Shown here: positions 1-7,894 of the stretch, piece by piece
Layout: the number at the start of each line of letters is the position of its first letter
Numbering within the stretch: the first letter of the stretch is position 1
From: Rhodoferax lacus
GTDB lineage: Bacteria; Pseudomonadota; Gammaproteobacteria; Burkholderiales; Burkholderiaceae_C
Direction of reading: 5' to 3'
NCBI RefSeq assembly: GCF_003415675.1
Contig: NZ_QFZK01000011.1
Location: 1-64,000, forward strand
DNA length: 64,000 nt
Translations under genes and position numbers: made by a program
The notes under the pieces: generated by a model
Databases searched by the model: none
Told to the model about the DNA's origin: nothing
What the model saw: the letters and a program-made list of their open reading frames with translations, nothing else

Positions 1-714
1 ATTCAAAAGGAGTCAGCAAAACCAGCAAGAGACTATAGTTATCCACAGTTGGCAGTCATGCTGTCAGCAAAAGCCCCTGGTCAAAATTCGATCGGCACAG
101 GTGGTCAAGATTCAATCGGCGCCAACAGATTCACTGACCCTTGGGAATCATTAGAAGTAGCGGAAATTGGACAACCATACGGAGGTCTTTTTGGGAAGAA
201 TAAAGACGATTTCGGAAGCGGTGATGGCCGCTATGTCACTTACATGGGAGTGTTCGGTAACGCAATATCAAATTTGAACATGACGGGGATGATCGGCGTT
301 GATAAAAATCAGAATGAAGTCAAAAGGGGCGATGTTCTATTCACGATCTCGTCCGAGACGCCAAACGAAGTGGGAATGTCGTCTGTTTGGTTAGAGGACA
401 CGAAAAATGTCTATCTGAATAGTTTCTGCTTTGGTTTCCGACCGATACCTAGTTTACATAGCGAATTTTTGGCCTATGTTTTCCGATCAAGCGGGTTTCG
501 AGAGAAAGTATGCATTTTGGCACAAGGAATTTCTCGCTACAATATTTCGAAAACAAAAGTGATGAAGATAGTCATTACCATTCCGAATTCCAAAGAACAA
601 ATAAAAATCGGTCGCTATTTCAGATCACTTGACGAAATCATTTCAAAGAACGCCACCCAGCTTCAAAAGCTTAAACAGATTAAATCTGCCTGCTTGGAAA
701 AGATGTTTGTCTAA
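1..714 (+). CDS. hsdS: Type I restriction-modification specificity subunit HsdS (5' end outside the window)
   Basis: Target-recognition subunit of a type I restriction-modification complex; it directs HsdM and HsdR to the recognition sequence. The frame is open to base 1, so only the last 237 residues are present and the true start lies upstream. Visible are a linker, then one target-recognition domain starting near the WESLEV segment with the typical runs YVTYMGVFGN, FTISSETPNEVG, LNSFCFGFRP and GISRYNISK. It ends in the helical conserved region with repeated KL/LK residues (LQKLKQIKSACLEKMF). An internal TTG at 49 and ATG at 58 could be taken for starts, but the coding frame runs through both. 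hsdR follows after 18 bases; hsdM is expected upstream, outside the window. Base composition is more AT-rich than the housekeeping region. The family call is secure; the DNA target cannot be read from sequence. Confidence 0.92.
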   Translation: MQKESAKPARDYSYPQLAVMLSAKAPGQNSIGTGGQDSIGANRFTDPWESLEVAEIGQPYGGLFGKNKDDFGSGDGRYVTYMGVFGNAISNLNMTGMIGVDKNQNEVKRGDVLFTISSETPNEVGMSSVWLEDTKNVYLNSFCFGFRPIPSLHSEFLAYVFRSSGFREKVCILAQGISRYNISKTKVMKIVITIPNSKEQIKIGRYFRSLDEIISKNATQLQKLKQIKSACLEKMFV

Positions 715-732
715 ACGCTTTACGGACAATCC

Positions 733-3700
733 ATGACCACTTTTTCCAAAGAATCTGAATTTGAAAACGCCGTGATCCACGATCTGCGTCAGAGTGATTG
801 GGGCGATGCGGAAGTTATCAAGAACCCGAGCGAAGCAGACTTGTTGGCGAATTGGAAGCGAATCCTTTTTGAGAACAATTGCGGCAAGGATAGGCTCAAT
901 GAAGTGCCGCTGACTGACAGCGAGATGCAGCAGATCATGGAACAGATCACTGCGCTACGCACGCCGCTTAAGCTCAATGGCTTTATCAACGGTAAAACCG
1001 TTGCCATCACCCGCGACAACCCAGCGGACGCGTTGCACTTTGGCAAGGAAGTGAGCCTGAAAATTTACGACCGCCACGAGATTGCTGCGGGCCAGAGCCG
1101 TTACCAGATCGTGCAGCAACCCCGCTATGCCCGTGGGTCGGCGCTTCTCAATGACAGGCGCGGTGACCTTCTGCTGCTCATCAATGGCATGCCTGTTATT
1201 CACATCGAGCTGAAAAAAAGCGGTGTTGCGGTGAGTCAAGCGTACAACCAGATCCAAAAATATTCTCGTGAAGGCATTTTTACTGGCATTTTTTCGCTCA
1301 TCCAGATCTTCGTGGCGATGGAGCCCGCGGAGGCGCTTTACTTCGCCAATCCAGGACCGGACGGGAAGTTCAATAAAGACTACGCATTTCACTGGGCGGA
1401 CTTTAACAACGAGCCCATTAACGATTGGAAGAGCTTCACCAAGCACTTGCTTTCCATACCGATGGCGCACCAGCTCATCGGCTTTTACACGGTAGCAGAT
1501 GAGTCAGACGGGGTGCTGAAGGTGATGCGCAGCTACCAGTATTACGCCGCCCACGCCATTTCCGACAAGGTGGCCAAGACCGATTGGAAGAACCCAAACC
1601 GCCTTGGTGGCTACATTTGGCACACCACTGGTTCGGGTAAAACCATGACCAGTTTCAAGTCCGCACAACTCATCGCCAACTCCAAGGACGCGGATAAAGT
1701 GGTTTTTCTGCTTGACCGCATTGAGCTGGGCACGCAGACCTTGGATGCTTACCGCAATTTCGCCGGTGACGGTAATCAGGTGCAGGCCACGGAATACAGC
1801 AGCGTACTCATCAAGAAACTCAAGAGCACAGATCCCGCCGATACCCTCATCGTTAGCTCAATCCAGAAGATGAGCAAACTCAAGGATGAAGAGGACGGGC
1901 TCAAAGCCCACGATCTGGAAACCATGCGTGCCAAGCGCATCGTTTTCATCATTGATGAATGTCATCGCTCCACCTTCGGCGACATGCTTATTGCCATCAA
2001 GAAGAGTTTTCCAGGTGCGGTCTTCTTTGGATTCAGCGGCACTCCCATCCACAAGGAGAACGTCCGCAAGGACAACACAACAACTGACGTATTTGGCGAT
2101 GAGCTTCACCGCTACAGCATCGCCGATGGCATACGCGATAAAAACGTACTTGGCTTTGATCCTTACCAAGTGCTGACATATCGGGACCGAGATTTACGAG
2201 AAGCAGTCGCATTGGTGAAAGCAAAAGCTGCCACGCCACAGGAAGCATTCGCCGATCCACAAAAGAAGAAAGTTTTCAATCGCTACATATATGACGTACC
2301 AATGGCGGGACACTTGGATAGTGCTGGTGTTTACCAAGCAGGCATTGAGGACTATCTGCCCAGCACCCAATACAGCATTGAAATGCACCAAAACGCCGTG
2401 GTTCAAGATATTGCAGACAATTGGGTTACTCTGAGCCAAGGCAATAAGTTCCACGCCATCTTTGCCACTAGCAGCGTCACGGAAGCCATCATTTACTACC
2501 GTCTGATGAAGGCTCAATGTCCGCATCTGAAAATCACAGCACTCTTTGACCCCAATATCAGTGATGACGACGGTGGTGGCGATTCCGCTTTCAAAAGCAA
2601 TGGCCTCGTTGAGATTCTGGAAGACTACAACCAAACCTACGGCCAAAAATTTGATCTTGGCAGTCATGCCAATTTCAAGAAAGACCTTTCTGCACGTCTG
2701 GCTCACAAAGCTCAATACATTCGTATTGAGAACCAGCCAGAAAAGAGGCTTGATTTGCTGATTGTTGTGAACCAAATGCTCACCGGATTCGACTCGAAAT
2801 GGGTAAACACGCTCTACCTAGATAAGCTGCTGGAGTATGAAAACATCATTCAGGCGTTTTCTCGTACAAACCGTCTCTTTGGACCGGACAAGCCGTTTGG
2901 CACCATCCGCTACTACCGCAAGCCGCACACAATGGAGAGAGACGTCGCCGCTGCCGTGAAGCTGTATTCCGGTGACAAATCAATCGGCCTTTTTGCAGAT
3001 CGCTTGCCCCACAACTTGGAACGCATGAATGTCAGCTTTGGCGAAATAAGTGCCATCTTCGCGTCAGCGGGCATTGATGATTTCATGAAGCTACCGGATG
3101 ACCTCACCGAGCGAGCTGCCTTTGCCAAAACATTCCAAGAATTCAACAAAATATTAGAAGCAGCTAAGATTCAAGGTTTCACTTGGGATCAAGCAATCTA
3201 TGAATTCGTTGAGCCGAACCAAAAGGTGGAACTTACTATTTCTCACATTCAATATCTCACCCTCCTTCAGAGATATAAAGAGCTTGGCGCAGCAGGTGGT
3301 GGCGGTGGCGAGGCGATCCCTTTCGACATTGATAGTCACATCACCGAGATTGACACCGGGAAGATAGATGCCGACTACATGAACTCGCGCTTTGACAAAT
3401 ATCTCAAAGTCCTGAAAAACGACAATGAACAGGCCAAGGAAACCACGTTGGCCGAGTTGCACCGGACGTTTTCATCGCTTTCCCAAGAAGAGCAAAAAAT
3501 CGCCGAAATATTCCTCCATGACATTCAACGTGGCGACGTGCAGATTGACGCCAACCGTACATTCCGCGACTACCTCGCCGACTATCAGGCCAAGGCTAAG
3601 AATCATGAAATCGACACTCTAGTGGCTCTTCTGGGTGTCGATAGAGCAAAACTCGTTGCCATCATGAACACCCATGTGACACAAGCCAATCTAAATGACT

Positions 3701-3861
3701 TTGGCCGCTTCGACGATCTGAAAGCGACGGTTGATCAGCAAATGGCTAAGGCTTACTTTGAAGGTTTGGAAGGAAAGCAACTACCTTTATTCAAGGTCAA
3801 CATCAGAACTGCAAAGCTCCTTCAGGAATTCATTATCCAAGGGAGCGTTGTTAAGATTTGA
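733..3861 (+). CDS. hsdR: Type I restriction enzyme R (motor/endonuclease) subunit HsdR, EcoR124-like
   Basis: ATP-driven DNA translocase and endonuclease subunit that cuts unmethylated DNA at a distance from the HsdS site. At 1042 residues it matches the usual length of the EcoR124 (IC-like) class. The nuclease core is intact: D145, then E159 and K161 in the HIELKK segment, the D...ExK arrangement of this family. Motor motifs follow: Walker A TGSGKT at 299-304, the DECH box at 408-411, SGTP near 435, and a late AFSRTNRLFG motif VI in RecA domain 2. The remainder is a helical C-terminal region. It lacks the DUF3387-type tail found as a relic at 5709-5888, so the two R subunits belong to different families. 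The ATG start has no strong ribosome binding site. It probably shares a transcript with hsdS. Confidence 0.95.
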   Translation: MTTFSKESEFENAVIHDLRQSDWGDAEVIKNPSEADLLANWKRILFENNCGKDRLNEVPLTDSEMQQIMEQITALRTPLKLNGFINGKTVAITRDNPADALHFGKEVSLKIYDRHEIAAGQSRYQIVQQPRYARGSALLNDRRGDLLLLINGMPVIHIELKKSGVAVSQAYNQIQKYSREGIFTGIFSLIQIFVAMEPAEALYFANPGPDGKFNKDYAFHWADFNNEPINDWKSFTKHLLSIPMAHQLIGFYTVADESDGVLKVMRSYQYYAAHAISDKVAKTDWKNPNRLGGYIWHTTGSGKTMTSFKSAQLIANSKDADKVVFLLDRIELGTQTLDAYRNFAGDGNQVQATEYSSVLIKKLKSTDPADTLIVSSIQKMSKLKDEEDGLKAHDLETMRAKRIVFIIDECHRSTFGDMLIAIKKSFPGAVFFGFSGTPIHKENVRKDNTTTDVFGDELHRYSIADGIRDKNVLGFDPYQVLTYRDRDLREAVALVKAKAATPQEAFADPQKKKVFNRYIYDVPMAGHLDSAGVYQAGIEDYLPSTQYSIEMHQNAVVQDIADNWVTLSQGNKFHAIFATSSVTEAIIYYRLMKAQCPHLKITALFDPNISDDDGGGDSAFKSNGLVEILEDYNQTYGQKFDLGSHANFKKDLSARLAHKAQYIRIENQPEKRLDLLIVVNQMLTGFDSKWVNTLYLDKLLEYENIIQAFSRTNRLFGPDKPFGTIRYYRKPHTMERDVAAAVKLYSGDKSIGLFADRLPHNLERMNVSFGEISAIFASAGIDDFMKLPDDLTERAAFAKTFQEFNKILEAAKIQGFTWDQAIYEFVEPNQKVELTISHIQYLTLLQRYKELGAAGGGGGEAIPFDIDSHITEIDTGKIDADYMNSRFDKYLKVLKNDNEQAKETTLAELHRTFSSLSQEEQKIAEIFLHDIQRGDVQIDANRTFRDYLADYQAKAKNHEIDTLVALLGVDRAKLVAIMNTHVTQANLNDFGRFDDLKATVDQQMAKAYFEGLEGKQLPLFKVNIRTAKLLQEFIIQGSVVKI

Positions 3862-3985
3862 ACAGCCGCCCCATCAAATCCTTGAGATTGTCGTGCTCGC
3901 TGGTCCGGCGCATAAATTAACTTTCGGGCATTCAGCTAGCATCGATGTAACTGAGATACAATTATATAAATTGCTACTTGATAAA

Positions 3986-4015
3986 TTGGCAATGTTCAAC
4001 AAAACAAAATATTAA
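3986..4015 (+). promoter_or_regulatory. Candidate sigma70 promoter for the receiver/kinase pair
   Basis: TTGGCA at 3986-3991 and TATTAA at 4010-4015 are separated by 18 bases, in a strongly AT-rich 178-base gap after hsdR. A GGAGA ribosome binding site at 4031-4035 follows, just ahead of the ATG at 4040. This suggests the next two genes can be transcribed independently of hsdR. Seen by eye only; AT-rich DNA produces chance matches. Confidence 0.4.
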
Positions 4016-4039
4016 TTTTTCGACTTTTATGGAGATAAT

Positions 4040-4642
4040 ATGGATTGGTTGATTGCAAATAAAGATTGGGTATTTAGTGGTATAGGTGTTCTTGTTTTAA
4101 CTGTCATTGGTGGTTTTATAAAAAATAAACTTTCACCAAGTGCTGCGCCTCAAACTGCACAGACAGTAAATCAATCTGTTGTATTGCAATCAAGCTCCTT
4201 ATTAGATGGGAAAAGTACTGAGAAAAGAAGAGCAACCCCTCCATCACTCCCTGAGCGCAAAGCCGCAACAAAGATAGTGTTTGTTGATGACGACACGAAA
4301 TTCAAAGTGGTAAAAATTTTAGCTACCAGCGGATGGTTGAATACTTCGATTATAAAAGATGTAAAAAGTCTTGACGATCCAGTAATTGTCGATGCCCATA
4401 TTTTATTCATTGACGTGCAAGGTGTCGGTGTGGCGATGGGGTTTGATAGCGAGGGCTTAGGACTATCAATGGCAATCAAGAATAAGTATCCAGAAAAAAA
4501 GATTGTCATTTACTCAACTGAAACAAAAGGCGATCGATTCCATGAAGCACTAAGACGCGCTGACTCATTTTTGGCAAAAAATGCAGATCCATATGAATTT
4601 CAAAAACTTGTAGAGGAACTCTCGCTGGAAGTTAATTATTAA
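4040..4642 (+). CDS. Membrane-anchored receiver-domain protein without output domain
   Basis: A 200-residue protein with one N-terminal hydrophobic helix (about residues 11-27, VFSGIGVLVLTVIGGF). A Ser/Gln/Pro-rich linker (30-75) follows, then a response-regulator receiver domain filling the rest. All receiver landmarks can be placed: acidic pocket D83-D85 (FVDDD), phospho-acceptor candidate D125 (ILFID), switch Ser/Thr 159-160 (IVIYST) and the conserved Lys K180 (FLAKNAD). No DNA-binding or enzymatic output domain follows, so signalling would have to work through partner binding at the membrane. It starts at an ATG with GGAGA upstream and is followed after 14 bases by a histidine-kinase-like gene, presumably its partner. 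Base composition is clearly AT-rich compared with the rest of the window. The fold assignment is confident; the role (defence, regulation of the adjacent restriction system, or other) is unknown. Confidence 0.75.
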   Translation: MDWLIANKDWVFSGIGVLVLTVIGGFIKNKLSPSAAPQTAQTVNQSVVLQSSSLLDGKSTEKRRATPPSLPERKAATKIVFVDDDTKFKVVKILATSGWLNTSIIKDVKSLDDPVIVDAHILFIDVQGVGVAMGFDSEGLGLSMAIKNKYPEKKIVIYSTETKGDRFHEALRRADSFLAKNADPYEFQKLVEELSLEVNY

Positions 4643-4656
4643 CACGTTTATTTATC

Positions 4657-5706
4657 ATGAGATATGAGCTTCGAAATTTGGATGACGCATGTGTTGCCAC
4701 CACGTTATTGGATGCAGATCAATCCATTCTGAGCGGTTTAGCAAGTGAATCCACTCTTTCAGTAAGTGGGAAGTATCGTATTGGAAAAATGTCAAACCAA
4801 CTAGGAACAATAATTGCCATTTCGAACGAAAAGGACTTTGTTTGTAGTTCGCAGAAATTCAAGAACACAGCGCGATGCATATTGAATTCTTTGGCTTATA
4901 CACAAAATGTTATTGATTTGCAACGATCAATTACAAACAAAAACACAGCCAGGCTCATTCATAATCTAACCTCATTAAATGCACATAACATTCAAGAGGT
5001 TTATTCACTTATTCCTCAAGAAGAAATATCTGGCAAAATAAAAGGTCACGTCGAGTATGTAAAACAGACTGTTATTGAACATCCGATTGATGCTGCAAAT
5101 GTATTGCTTAGGATTGCCAAAAATAACGCCGCGATGAAGGCGGAATTTTCAGTTTTTAAGAAGCTTTTCAATCCACATCCTGAGATGCACCCGTCTCAAC
5201 ATGTTGTTCATAAAGTTTTGCTAAATGTTTTATATTTATTTTTTTCAGACTTTACTGACAAAAACGTAGATATAAAAATTGACCGAAGCGATGCCAAAGC
5301 ATACTTTGACTACGAATCAATCCATGTTGCGCTATATCATTTAATCGATAATGCAGCCAAATACACAAAACCGAGTAGTACGTTTGATATTAAATTCGAT
5401 ACAAACTCGGTGGGTGTTGCCATAGTATTTCGAATGAAAAGTGTTCGTATATTGGAGACTGAAATTAATAGAATATATGAAGAAGGATTTTCTGGTTCTA
5501 TTCCAACAAAGATAGGCAAGGCAGGAAATGGGATTGGGATGGGAATAATCAGGACCATCATTCAGATTAATGGAGGATCTGTAAATTTAAAATCTGATCA
5601 CTCCACGCGCGAAAATGACTTTGGCATCGATTTTGAAATCAATGAAATAGTTATTGAACTACCAGCACAACCTAGGCGTAACAATAGATTAAGTGATTTT
5701 GTTTAG
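4657..5706 (+). CDS. Soluble histidine-kinase-like protein with HATPase domain
   Basis: A 349-residue protein with no membrane segment or signal peptide. Residues 1-95 are an N-terminal domain I do not recognise. A helical region contains H102 in ARLIHNLTSL, a plausible phospho-acceptor histidine in a dimerisation/phosphotransfer hairpin. The C-terminal half resembles an HATPase_c (GHKL) domain: N box LIDNAAKYT at 229-237 and glycine-rich G2 box GNGIGMGI near 290-297. The G1 box, normally D-x-G-x-G, is degenerate (FRMKSVRIL around 259-266), so nucleotide binding or catalysis may be altered. It lies 14 bases after the receiver gene and is similarly AT-rich, so the two probably form one operon. 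A phosphorelay between them is inferred from neighbourhood, not shown. The stop codon lies right at the edge of an HsdR relic. Confidence 0.7.
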   Translation: MRYELRNLDDACVATTLLDADQSILSGLASESTLSVSGKYRIGKMSNQLGTIIAISNEKDFVCSSQKFKNTARCILNSLAYTQNVIDLQRSITNKNTARLIHNLTSLNAHNIQEVYSLIPQEEISGKIKGHVEYVKQTVIEHPIDAANVLLRIAKNNAAMKAEFSVFKKLFNPHPEMHPSQHVVHKVLLNVLYLFFSDFTDKNVDIKIDRSDAKAYFDYESIHVALYHLIDNAAKYTKPSSTFDIKFDTNSVGVAIVFRMKSVRILETEINRIYEEGFSGSIPTKIGKAGNGIGMGIIRTIIQINGGSVNLKSDHSTRENDFGIDFEINEIVIELPAQPRRNNRLSDFV

Positions 5707-5708
5707 CA

Positions 5709-5888
5709 AGCCTCCAAAAGAATCTGTCTGTGGACTGCTCGGAGCGCGAAAGTGTGAGAGCCAAGCTCAGGCTGATGGTGAGAAGAATCCTTCGGAAGTA
5801 CAAATATCCGCAAAATATGGAGGAGTCGGCGGTTGAGTTGGTATTACAGCAGGCGCATGCACTTGGTGAAGAGTGGTCGGATGGCTAA
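5709..5888 (+). pseudogene. Relic of the C-terminus of a second, unrelated type I HsdR (DUF3387-type tail)
   Basis: The frame beginning around 5709 and stopping at TAA 5886-5888 has no start codon of its own. It encodes about 59 residues including SERESVRAKLRLMVRRIL, RKYKYPQ and VELVLQQAHALGEEW. This matches the well-known end of the other large HsdR family (pattern ESVRAKLR..VKR.LRKYGYPP....A...VL.QAE.L...W). The intact HsdR in this window ends differently. The fragment abuts the stop codon of the kinase-like gene, so it looks like the left-over 3' end of a resident restriction gene after replacement by the present system. What follows to 6008 shows no gene. Confidence 0.75.
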
Positions 5889-6008
5889 TACGATGTTCAT
5901 TGAAGGGCCGTCCACGAGTATGGTCGATCTTCAAAGGTTTAATTGAATCAACAACTTACGCGTTTTGGTTCAATGGGCGACTGCTACCGAATGGCGCACA
6001 ATCGGGTA

Positions 6009-7487
6009 ATGCACATTCATATTCTGGGTATCTGTGGCACTTTCATGGGCGGTCTGGCTGCCCTGGCCCGCGAAGCCGGACACCGCGTCACCGGCTGTGA
6101 TGCGGGTGTCTATCCCCCCATGAGCGACCAGTTGCGCGCCCTGGGCATTGACCTGATCGAGGGCTTCGGCGTTGAGCAGTTGGCACTCAAGCCCGACATG
6201 TTCGTGGTGGGCAACGTGGTCAGCCGCGCCCGTCTGGCCGATGGCACAGCCAAATTCCCGCTGATGGAAGCCATTCTGGACGCCGGCGCCCCTTACACCA
6301 GTGGCCCGCAGTGGCTCTCCGAGCACGTGCTGCAGGGCCGCCATGTGCTGGCGGTGGCCGGCACCCACGGCAAGACCACTACCACGGCCATGCTGAGCTG
6401 GATATTGCATAGCGCGGGCCTGGAGCCTGGCTTTTTGGTGGGCGGCGTGCCCTTGAACTTTGGCGTGTCGGCCCGGCTGGGAGCGCCCACACGCCCTGCA
6501 CTGCCCGGCTCGCTTCCACCCGAAGTTGCGGCCGCTGCTGGCGCGGATCCAGCGAAACAACCAGCCTCGACGCCCGTCTTCGTGATTGAAGCCGATGAAT
6601 ACGACACCGCCTTCTTCGACAAGCGCAGCAAGTTCGTGCACTACCGGCCGCGCACCGCGGTGCTGAACAACCTGGAGTTCGACCACGCCGACATCTTCGA
6701 CGACCTTGCCGCCATTGAGCGCCAGTTTCACCATCTGCTGCGTACCGTGCCTGGCACCGGGCGGGTGGTGGTCAATGGCCTGGAAGAAAGCCTGGCGCGC
6801 GTGCTGCACCAGGGCTGCTGGAGTGAGACGCGCAGCTTTGGCGCCGCCGTCAGTGACTTCAGTGCGGTGGGTGAGCCGCATGATTTTGAGGTGCTGCTGC
6901 AAGGCAAGCCAGTAGCCCATGTGCGCTGGGGCTTGAGCGGCGTGCACAACCAACTCAACGCCCTGGCCGCCATCGCAGCGGCCGACCATGTGGGCGTGTC
7001 CCCGGCCCAGGCAGCCCAGGCCCTGGCAAGCTTCGAGAACGTGAAACGCCGCATGGAAGTGCGGGCACAGATCGCCTTGCCTGGCACGGCCAGCTCCACA
7101 CCGGTCACCATTTACGACGACTTCGCCCACCATCCAACCGCCATTCGCACCACGGTCAACGGGCTGCGCCGCAGCGTGGGGCAGGCGCGCATCCTGGCCG
7201 TGTTTGAGCCACGCAGCAACACCATGAAACTCGGTGCGATGAAGGCCCAGTTGCCCTGGAGCCTGGAAGAGGCCGACCTGGCCTTTTGCCACAGCGGCGG
7301 GCTGGGCTGGGATGCCGCTGCTGCGCTTGCATCCATGGGCGAGCGCGCCCACGTGGCGGACAGTGTGGAAGGTGTGATCGCCCAGGTGCTGGCTCAGGTC
7401 CAGCCCGGCGACCACATCCTGTGCATGAGCAACGGCGGCTTTGGTGGCATTCACCAGAAGCTCGCACTTGCCCTGCAAGCGGCCTGA
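6009..7487 (+). CDS. mpl: UDP-N-acetylmuramate:L-alanyl-gamma-D-glutamyl-meso-DAP ligase Mpl
   Basis: Cytoplasmic murein-recycling ligase: it attaches the recovered tripeptide L-Ala-gamma-D-Glu-meso-DAP to UDP-MurNAc using ATP, bypassing MurC, MurD and MurE. The 492-residue product has the family N-terminus MHIHILGICGTFMGGLA, the ATP loop [43 protein letters not shown], and the C-terminal YDDFAHHPTAI and SNGGFGGIHQKL. The ATG at 6009 is chosen because homologues begin with exactly this MxIHILGICGTFMGG run; the frame is open further upstream, to a TTG at 5943, but that extension is not family-like. An insertion of about 25 residues around APTRPALPGS is longer than in E. coli. It is the first housekeeping gene after the restriction locus and converges on the small gene at 7506. 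Confidence 0.95.
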   Translation: MHIHILGICGTFMGGLAALAREAGHRVTGCDAGVYPPMSDQLRALGIDLIEGFGVEQLALKPDMFVVGNVVSRARLADGTAKFPLMEAILDAGAPYTSGPQWLSEHVLQGRHVLAVAGTHGKTTTTAMLSWILHSAGLEPGFLVGGVPLNFGVSARLGAPTRPALPGSLPPEVAAAAGADPAKQPASTPVFVIEADEYDTAFFDKRSKFVHYRPRTAVLNNLEFDHADIFDDLAAIERQFHHLLRTVPGTGRVVVNGLEESLARVLHQGCWSETRSFGAAVSDFSAVGEPHDFEVLLQGKPVAHVRWGLSGVHNQLNALAAIAAADHVGVSPAQAAQALASFENVKRRMEVRAQIALPGTASSTPVTIYDDFAHHPTAIRTTVNGLRRSVGQARILAVFEPRSNTMKLGAMKAQLPWSLEEADLAFCHSGGLGWDAAAALASMGERAHVADSVEGVIAQVLAQVQPGDHILCMSNGGFGGIHQKLALALQAA

Positions 7488-7505
7488 GCCCGTGGGGCCG
7501 GCGCC

Positions 7506-7814
7506 TCAGTAAGTCACGCTGAGCGCGTCGGCGTCCACCAGCACCGTTTTTTTGCCCAGGGCCGCGCTGGCGGCTGCGGCAAAGGCTGTGCCCCACGCCG
7601 CGTCGGCAAAACGCCGGGCGCCGGCTTCGCGGGCAATAGCCACCACCTTGTCGGCAAGCAGCAGCTTGCCGGAGGCGCGAATGGGCTCGCACTCCAGTTC
7701 CACAAACTGCGCATCCAGCCAGTTGCGTGCAACTTCATTGGCCAGAACCTCCCGGCCCTCCAGACTGAAGGAAAAGGCCTGGCCCTCCACCGTGACATTG
7801 ACTTCGCTGCGCAT
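7506..7814 (-). CDS. Conserved hypothetical protein, 102 aa
   Basis: A small, soluble, slightly acidic protein with no membrane segment or signal peptide. I do not recognise a named domain. The start is decided by an AGGAAG ribosome binding site seven bases before the ATG at 7814, giving MRSEVNVTVEGQAF; the longer frame up to 7898 has no such support. The first 40 residues look like alternating beta strands (VNVTVEGQAFSFSLEGREV), followed by Ala-rich helices. It lies between mpl (convergent) and aroG (same strand, 80 bases upstream), so it may be read from the aroG transcript. Codon usage resembles that of the neighbours, which supports it as a real gene. Confidence 0.6.
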   Translation of the reverse strand: MRSEVNVTVEGQAFSFSLEGREVLANEVARNWLDAQFVELECEPIRASGKLLLADKVVAIAREAGARRFADAAWGTAFAAAASAALGKKTVLVDADALSVTY

Positions 7815-7894
7815 AGTGCTTCCTGTATCAAAGAGACAGGAAGAGGTTACCGCAATCTGCCCTGCGCTACGCTGACACAGCGCAGGGCATTGGT

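Noticed and set aside
1-5888. Flanking direct repeats or att sites bounding the restriction island
   Set aside because: The left boundary is outside the window, so paired repeats cannot be tested; no integrase or tRNA gene was seen at the right boundary.
5943-6008. Upstream N-terminal extension of Mpl
   Set aside because: The family N-terminus MxIHILGICGTFMGG begins at 6009; the upstream residues lie beside the HsdR relic and are not family-like.
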